Positions 58,702 to 64,000 of a DNA stretch of 64,000 nucleotides are shown piece by piece. The translations under genes and the position numbers were made by a program. Source of the stretch: Rhynchosporium graminicola (Eukaryota; Ascomycota; Leotiomycetes; Helotiales; Ploettnerulaceae); NCBI GenBank assembly GCA_900074885.1, contig FJUW01000007.1, positions 1,292,704 through 1,356,703 of the forward strand, written 5' to 3'. The notes under the pieces are model-generated. The model saw only the letters and a list, made by a program, of their open reading frames with translations. It searched no databases and was not told where the DNA came from. The stretch's first letter is position 1. Every line of letters begins with the position of its first letter.

Positions 58702-59138
58702 GATTCCTGTCGATTACCGGACAACTTATGAAGGGGATTTCGTGGTTTTCAGTAAGAGAATCTCTTTGAGTAAAACATGTGTTGATCTGGTGAGATCTAA
58801 AGATTTCATGGTGGGGTGTTGTTAATAGAGGGGGATCCACGCAAGGGGATATTTAGCCTAAATGATGCAGGTGTGGCTGCGGTGGCGTTCATTTGAACAC
58901 AAACATGCGCACCAATGAAAAAGAGGGAAGCAGAGGAAGAAAGGATGTAGGACAATTAACACGAGATCATCTGGAGCTGCACAATGGACAAGCCATAAAT
59001 AAAATTCTAATATATAACGTCCGATTAACGCAGACATGAGAACGCCATCTTGCTGTGCAGATCTTCCAAGCATCCATCCCAGATTAACGCCATGATACTA
59101 TACCAGCTCCCTAATATTTCTCGTCTATACAAGCGACT
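58702..59138. other. Intergenic: xylulokinase promoter and transporter 3' end
   Basis: 437 bp. No supported gene; the 71-codon minus frame at 58,858-59,073 has no recognisable features. Confidence 0.5.
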
Positions 59139-60597
59139 CTATTGCGTCTTCTTCCCATTCCCACTCGTATGCGAATGGTCATGATCGTGATCATGCTCTT
59201 CAGGTTCTGGACTCGCTCTGGGGCTGATATCTCCACTGATGAACTCATCGAACAGAGTTGATTCGGCATCATCCTTTGCCACAAAGCGGACCTTGATACG
59301 ACGAACACCCCGAACCTTTGACCCGATTGTCTGTCGAACTCCCTCCTCGACCTCTTTAAAGTCTTCCACAGTCCAAGACTTAGATACTGCAAGTTGTAAA
59401 TCTACCAGATAATTTTGTCCCGATTTTACACCCTCGATTTCGCGAAGCTCGATCTCTGTTCCGTCTTTAATCGTCTCGAAGCTCGTCGCGGCAGCTTTCC
59501 TCACGGATGCCTTCACTTCATCATCAATGCCCTTGTCTGCCAACTCATATAATGACGAGACAGTATTTCCCCAACCAGCTTTGATAACCAGCAATGAGAT
59601 TAAGAAACCCCCTACTGGATCCAGCCATGACGCATTGTGTAAGAAATTGGCGCCCAAAATGGCGAAGAGGGTTACGATTCCGGTGAGAGAGTCAACTCGG
59701 TGGTGAACGGCATTCGAGGCTAGGACAGATGATTTTCGTTCTTTTGCTACTTTCATGGCTAGCGACGTTAGCTTGAGCCAATCTGGCGTTACAATTGGTA
59801 TGCTTACTCGCATGATACAGCCATTCTTTCAGGACTACTGTTCCAGCAGCAAGCCAGGCGGCATGTATACTCGGTCCTTCAATTCCGTGGCTGTGACCAT
59901 GGCTATGTCCGTGTGCGTGAGCCGCAGCTTCTGCCGCAGCATGTGCGTCGAGGAAGAAATGTGCATAGAGAATCTCGCAACTGTTCAAACACATGAAGCA
60001 GCCCCCGAATAGCAGCATTCCACTGACTCCCAAAGAACCCAAACTCTCGACCTTTCCAAAACCAGTAGGAAATAGTGCCGTAGGCGGTTTTATACTCCAA
60101 GAAACTGTGGCGAGCGTGAGAACATCGCTGGCCAAATCCGTCAAACTGTGCCATGCATCTGCGATCATTGACTGTGAGTTAAATGCGTATCCACCGACAC
60201 CTTTGGCAACTGCCATGCCTAGATTGGAGTAAAGACCGATTCGTGTGATTCTGACGCCTGCATCGTTCTTGTTTTTGGATGTGAGAAAGGTATTTTCATG
60301 GTGATGATGTGAGTGACCTGCGTGCGAGCGCGTCTGGGTCGTTGTAAGTCCAGCCATTGGGCGCGGAGGTATGAAGTAGTTCGTGGTGGTGAAAGACTGG
60401 AACTTCGGAAAGAATCGTCGTTGGGGATTGCCCTTTGAAATGGAAGTGAAGGAGAGCGAATCGAGAGAGGCAGTTTGAAAAGCCCTGGATTGTTGCGATT
60501 GATGTGGCCTTCTCAAACTCAGCCTTAAAGCGAGACCAAGTGTGACTGCAGGCCTCAAGCTTAAGCGCGGCGCCGCCGAGGAGCAGCGAAAAGGCAT
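59139..60597 (-). CDS. Mitochondrial cation diffusion facilitator (MMT1/2-type)
   Basis: Exon 1 60,597-59,808 and exon 2 59,758-59,139, with a 49-nt phase-1 intron (GTAAGC...CTAAC...GCTAG); 469 residues. The ATG at 60,597 is preferred over the in-frame 60,708 because it starts an Arg/Ser-rich, acid-free presequence ('MPFRCSSAAPRLSLR') as in mitochondrial proteins. The CDF membrane domain (about 118-335) has two HxxxD metal sites: 'DAWHSLTD' (H150, D154) and 'NAVHHRVDS' (H282, D286). A C-terminal cytoplasmic-type domain follows. Three His-rich stretches (about 92-100, 227-237 and the C-terminus) could bind metal. Yeast MMT proteins move iron across mitochondrial membranes; that substrate is inferred. 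Confidence 0.88.
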
Positions 60598-61408
60598 TGA
60601 AGGTTCGGGCGGAGGACAATGAATCTGAGGAGCCCTCTCCCAGGTCAAGCCTGCGCAACGTGTCGGGTGATTAGAGTTGAGGACATGAAACTTGAAAATT
60701 GTATACAATTACAGAGGATAGTGGTGTTGGGTGGAGCGCGAATGTATAGAATCTCGAAAGGGAGCAAAATTATGTTGTTTCAACGCCGGAAGATGGGATG
60801 GACCGGCGGCAATTGAAGGAAGGGAAGGGAAGGGTACTCTGCACCTAGTGGACTGGGATCGGATGATAGAGCTTTTCTTCCTCTGCTCAAATCGAACTAC
60901 CCAGTCTTGGGCCAATTCGAATCTTTTCGACACGGCAAGACAATCAATTGGAACTCAAGACACAGGAAATGATTCGACCATTCTGATTATGCTCATTCGT
61001 CATGGTGCCATTTCGGTCAAGGTCTACACGTCCTGCAGCCGAGACTTTATTGACTTTCCCTCCGGTACTTACTTATACCTTTCATGCTAACTGGCATTCT
61101 ATGTGTACTTGTTGATCCAGGCCAGCTCTGATCTGACCGAATTTATTCGTTATTGACATTTACCAAGCCTCATGCAGTACAGTATAGCAGTAGCTACAGC
61201 ATCTACAGTAGTTTGCTTCACAAGCCGCGATAGAGGTGGAGGTCGATGAAACAACCGCCGCCGGGCTGGGCTGGGCTGGGCTGGGCTGGGCTGGGGACCT
61301 GCACGAGGCGAGTGATAATCATGACGCGAATACTGTATCTTCAGCAAACAAACCTAGCAAGTTCTACCTTTTGAGCTTCTCAACGAACTCCCAGCCATCA
61401 CCACTTCT
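60598..61408. promoter_or_regulatory. Divergent promoter region, transporter / sirtuin
   Basis: 811 bp between the divergent starts of the CDF transporter (-) and the sirtuin (+). Open frames here (60,619-61,090 and minus-strand counterparts) overlap extensively without motifs and are not called. A GGGCT pentanucleotide array lies at 61,263-61,292. CT-rich and TTCTACC-type leader sequence precedes the sirtuin ATG. Confidence 0.5.
61263..61296 (+). repeat. (GGGCT)6 microsatellite ending in GGGG
   Basis: Six perfect GGGCT units (61,263-61,292) followed by GGGG. This gives seven G-runs of at least three with 2-nt loops on the plus strand, a strong G-quadruplex candidate about 110 bp upstream of the sirtuin ATG. 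Confidence 0.95.
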
Positions 61409-62635
61409 ATGAAACCTCCTCTCATGCGAATTCCCTATACGGGTCCCCTTCCAGCTCCAAATATAATTCCACGGAACGCAAACACTATCACCGGAGCTAT
61501 CGCCGCCCTCTCGAAATTCCTCACGGCCCCACCATCCCCGTCTCTTCGGCAAGATGGAGTTGGAGATCCTACTTCGACCGTGATACTATCAGGAGCTGGC
61601 ATTTCGGTTGCGTCGGGACTTGCAGATTACAGAGGCACGAATGGAACATACAGGGTCAACAAAACATATCGTCCTATATACTATCATGAGTTTCTAGCAA
61701 ATCATGAGGCAAGGAAGAGGTATTGGGCCCGAAGTTTCTTGGGTTGGACAAATCTATATAAAGCTCGACCAAATCCTGCACACTACGCTGTGAAACACCT
61801 GGGAGAATTGGGACTTGTGAGGAGCGTGGTCACGCAAAATGTCGACTCTTTCCACTCAGTTGCGCATCCTGAGCTTCCAACGCTCGAACTCCATGGATAC
61901 CTGCGGTCGTTGACTTGTGTTACTTGCCACAATGATCTACCTCGAGAGACGTTCCAGGAATCATTGGCGAGACTAAATCCAGCGTGGGCGGCATTCTTGA
62001 TGGAAGCAATGAAATCCGGCGCATTGAATACTGAGAATCCAGACGAGAGGAGGGCGAAGGGGATGAAGACAAATCCGGATGGAGATGTCGACTTGCCCGG
62101 AGCGCCATATACGACGTTTCGATACCCAGCATGTCCGCGTTGCCTAGCGAATCCGCCAATTGCTGGAGATGGCAAACAGACGATCGTGGAGGTTGATGAA
62201 GAAGGCGCTTGGAAGTCGAGCAGTACGGCTGGAATATTGAAACCGGCTGTGGTAATGTTTGGAGAGAGCATAGCCAGCAGAGTGAAGGAGGCTGCGGAAC
62301 AAGCAATCGATGGATCTGGCAGACTCTTGGTCATGGGAACGTCTCTGGCAACCTATTCTGCATGGAGACTTGCAAAACGGGCAAATGAGAGGGGAATGCC
62401 GATTGGAATCTTGAATTTGGGCGGAGTGAGAGGAGAGGATGCGTTCTTTCAGAGTTTACCGATGGGCCAATCCGGAGAATATGGCGCAAGAATAGAGCTA
62501 GCAACTGATAAAGTGCTTCCTGGACTGGTGGATCAGTTAAGACGTACTGGTTATAACCAGCACAAATCCCATGGACCAGAAGGTGTTCCAGAGGAGCAGC
62601 CCAATAGGGGAGTGTTCAAAGATATGCTATCGTAA
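61409..62635 (+). CDS. SIRT4-type (class II) sirtuin, NAD-dependent
   Basis: Single exon, 408 residues. Sirtuins use NAD to remove acyl groups from lysine, or ADP-ribosylate proteins, giving nicotinamide. Visible motifs: NAD-binding 'GAGISVASGLADYRG' (62-76), 'TQNVDSFH' (142-149), catalytic His162 in 'LELHG', a zinc site of Cys170/Cys173 and Cys241/Cys244, 'KPAVVMFGE' (277-285), the Rossmann segment 'VMGTSLATYSAWRL' (307-320) and 'LNLGG' (334-338). The 67-residue spacing between the Cys pairs is longer than in bacterial members. The class II pattern (GAGIS...DYRG, VVMFGE) points to SIRT4-like mitochondrial enzymes, but no strong targeting peptide is seen. It converges on the next gene with 31 bp between stop codons. 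Confidence 0.88.
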   Translation: MKPPLMRIPYTGPLPAPNIIPRNANTITGAIAALSKFLTAPPSPSLRQDGVGDPTSTVILSGAGISVASGLADYRGTNGTYRVNKTYRPIYYHEFLANHEARKRYWARSFLGWTNLYKARPNPAHYAVKHLGELGLVRSVVTQNVDSFHSVAHPELPTLELHGYLRSLTCVTCHNDLPRETFQESLARLNPAWAAFLMEAMKSGALNTENPDERRAKGMKTNPDGDVDLPGAPYTTFRYPACPRCLANPPIAGDGKQTIVEVDEEGAWKSSSTAGILKPAVVMFGESIASRVKEAAEQAIDGSGRLLVMGTSLATYSAWRLAKRANERGMPIGILNLGGVRGEDAFFQSLPMGQSGEYGARIELATDKVLPGLVDQLRRTGYNQHKSHGPEGVPEEQPNRGVFKDMLS

Positions 62636-62666
62636 TTGCTGTATATAGTGTATAAAATGTATATAA

Positions 62667-63334
62667 CTAGTAGAATCCCGATGGTGCATTCGACTTTGGC
62701 TTTTCTGTAAGTGGTTCCTTTGGAGATGTAGCTTGTGATTTCGAAGCTCTAATTGCTTGCTGTGCTTCCTCAAGATTCTTGCCATGTTTTGGCTTACTCT
62801 TCCGCGACTGTTCCCAGGCCTGGCCTTCCCTTTCGATTTCCTGCAGGACTATTGTAGCAAGTCAGTCATTCTTCTCCAACTGTAGTAGAAAGACAAACCC
62901 TCTTCCCATTCCTGCTCCCTGACAGCATCACCCGCTCCCAGCAGTCCCTCAACATCAACCTTCTCACCCTTCTGTACCCTTTCAATGATTTCCTTCAATA
63001 ACCCAATCCGTGCATCAGCTCTGCGACTGAATGCCGCAAAGTCGTTGCGCAATGTGATCATCTGGATTGACATGGATCCAATAAGCAAGAATATCCATAT
63101 GAAGAACGTCGCAGGGTTCCATTCTTTTGATTTGACTTTGGCCTTCAGAGCGGCGGTTGGAGAGCTCTTTCGGAGAGGCTTAGGGATTAGACTGACCCAG
63201 AATGAGGATTTGGTAATGCCGGGTGATGTTGAGTATGGCCGAGTAAGAGTTGGGAGGGCTTGTGGAAACGGGTCGAGTGATGCTCGGATCGCGGAGGGAG
63301 CCAGAAGGATTCGGCGAAGCACTGTTGTTCTCAT
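62667..63334 (-). CDS. Small mitochondrial single-pass membrane protein (DUF5321-like)
   Basis: Exon 1 63,334-62,899 and exon 2 62,848-62,667, with a 50-nt phase-1 intron (GTTTGT...TGACTGAC...AATAG); 205 residues. The N-terminus 'MRTTVLRRILLAPSAIRASL' is a typical Arg-rich presequence without acids. A single membrane helix follows in 'WNPATFFIWIFLLIGSMSI' (about 72-90), then a charged, coiled-coil-like segment ('DARIGLLKEIIERVQKGEK') and a Lys/Pro/Ser-rich tail. The 'WNPATFFIW' block is characteristic of a conserved ascomycete family that I believe is DUF5321; the function is unknown. Inner-membrane location is inferred. Start codons of this gene and the next are 268 bp apart and divergent, so they may share a promoter. 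Confidence 0.8.
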
Positions 63335-63602
63335 TTTGCTTTCTCTCTAATATCTTCTGGGCACCAGCGCTCTTGAAACGTACAAATTAAAGGAGAGCTT
63401 GGATCAAGACCGAACTTCTCGAGCCGAGGATAACCCGGGAGTTGCCATGTCAACACACCTACCCAAGAAAACATCCACTTTCAATGTTCTAAGTCGCGAT
63501 TCTCACTTACAGAACATTATCGCTCTTTGCATCCTGGAAACAGTTTTGTATAATGTCTAATCTCCAATAGCATTGAACGGTTCTTTCAGCCATCCTATCA
63601 TC

Positions 63603-64000
63603 ATGGCTTCCCTACAAACAACAGCCGATTCTGTCCGCGTCGCTGTCAATTCAGCATCAACATGCACGCCTGCGACAGTTTCCATACTCAGCGAGCTCTT
63701 ATTACCGAAACCCGAGGCCCAAAATACGACCATATCAAATACGAAGAAACCAATGAAGGCTAACTCCACTACCACGAAACAGAAGACGACCAGAACACCC
63801 GCTGCAAAGACCAGGACGCAGAAGATTGTGGTGGATGAGGAGCATGGAGACAGGCCGCAACTATCACCAAAGGAGAGATCAATTCTGGCGACGGAAATTA
63901 TTAATGCTACTCTCAAATCCCTCAGTGAAGCTATCAAGGCTCCCGCGCAAGGTCCAGTGCGACGTCAAGTATCTTCGAAAGACCTAGTGAAGTCATCAGC
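63603..64000 (+). CDS. Probable separase (separin) N-terminus, truncated by the window end
   Basis: An open frame from ATG 63,603 to the last base (132 codons plus two bases, no stop). The visible part is the non-catalytic N-terminus: 'MASLQTTADSVRVAVNSAS' then 'TCTPATVSILSELLLPKPEA', a Thr/Lys-rich basic linker ('STTTKQKTTRTPAAKTRT'), and 'SPKERSILATEIINATLKSL'. This order resembles the N-termini of fungal separases (ESP1/bimB/cut1 family), the cysteine proteases that cleave cohesin at anaphase, but the catalytic domain lies beyond the window. The antisense frame 63,557-63,937 is a shadow. No other family came to mind; treat the name as provisional. Confidence 0.55.
   Translation, partial: MASLQTTADSVRVAVNSASTCTPATVSILSELLLPKPEAQNTTISNTKKPMKANSTTTKQKTTRTPAAKTRTQKIVVDEEHGDRPQLSPKERSILATEIINATLKSLSEAIKAPAQGPVRRQVSSKDLVKSS

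Noticed and set aside
60598..60708. Upstream ATG (60,708) for the CDF transporter
   Set aside because: It would bury the Arg-rich mitochondrial presequence 37 residues inside the protein; the ATG at 60,597 fits targeting better.

Overview
This window is from a filamentous ascomycete (Pezizomycotina). The genes have short introns of 49-80 nt with fungal GT...AG and CTAAC/CTGAC signals. The encoded proteins are fungal: xylulokinase, a mitochondrial cation transporter, a SIRT4-type sirtuin, an NCBP3-like cap-binding subunit and a probable separase N-terminus. A very AT-rich repeat block is scarred by repeat-induced point mutation (RIP). The species cannot be named from the sequence alone.

Region 1 (1 to about 45,200) is a heterochromatin-like block of nested, RIP-degraded transposons with no intact host gene. 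CpA and TpG are almost absent, TpA is extreme, and former reading frames are full of TAG/TAA. LTR pairs and target-site duplications (TSDs) give the insertion order. A minus-strand Copia (Copia-2b, 25,628-31,192) has a plus-strand sibling (Copia-2a, 7,724-22,057). Copia-2a was invaded in its leader by Gypsy-1 (ends 7,723) and in its gag by Gypsy-2 (8,592-21,603). Gypsy-2 was itself invaded by Copia-1 (14,523-20,795). Gypsy-1 was invaded by a minus-strand LTR element ('element A', 5' LTR 5,494-5,758), and element A by a gag-only LTR element (3,256-5,408) and by a third Gypsy (Gypsy-C, 3' LTR 12-519). To the right lie element-A LTR pieces, a Tc1/mariner-like end joined to an unrelated ORF, a palindrome of Copia-B LTRs, two inverted copies of a composite Copia-B unit, a 5'-truncated Gypsy-C pol with an expanded 3' LTR (39,062-40,057), and a DDE transposon ending at about 45,203.

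Region 2 (about 45,200-64,000) has normal composition and is gene-bearing. In order it holds: a pseudogene at the block edge whose stops look like CAA/CAG to TAA/TAG changes; an NCBP3-like gene (46,783-48,189, +); an unrecognised coiled-coil gene (49,916-51,793, +); three tandem decayed BTB/POZ genes (53,120-56,658, +); xylulokinase (56,893-58,701, -); a mitochondrial MMT-type cation diffusion facilitator (59,139-60,597, -); a SIRT4-type sirtuin (61,409-62,635, +); a small mitochondrial membrane protein (62,667-63,334, -) convergent with the sirtuin; and the start of a probable separase gene (63,603 to the window end, +).

The genes are ordinary single transcription units, not an operon or a biosynthetic cluster. 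Three of them (transporter, sirtuin, small membrane protein) probably act in mitochondria. The most unusual material is the transposon architecture: the gag-only element sharing its LTR 3' half with element A, the possible gene capture by a Tc1-like end, and the oppositely oriented composite unit. The decayed BTB array is also notable. I found no convincing new defence or biosynthetic system.
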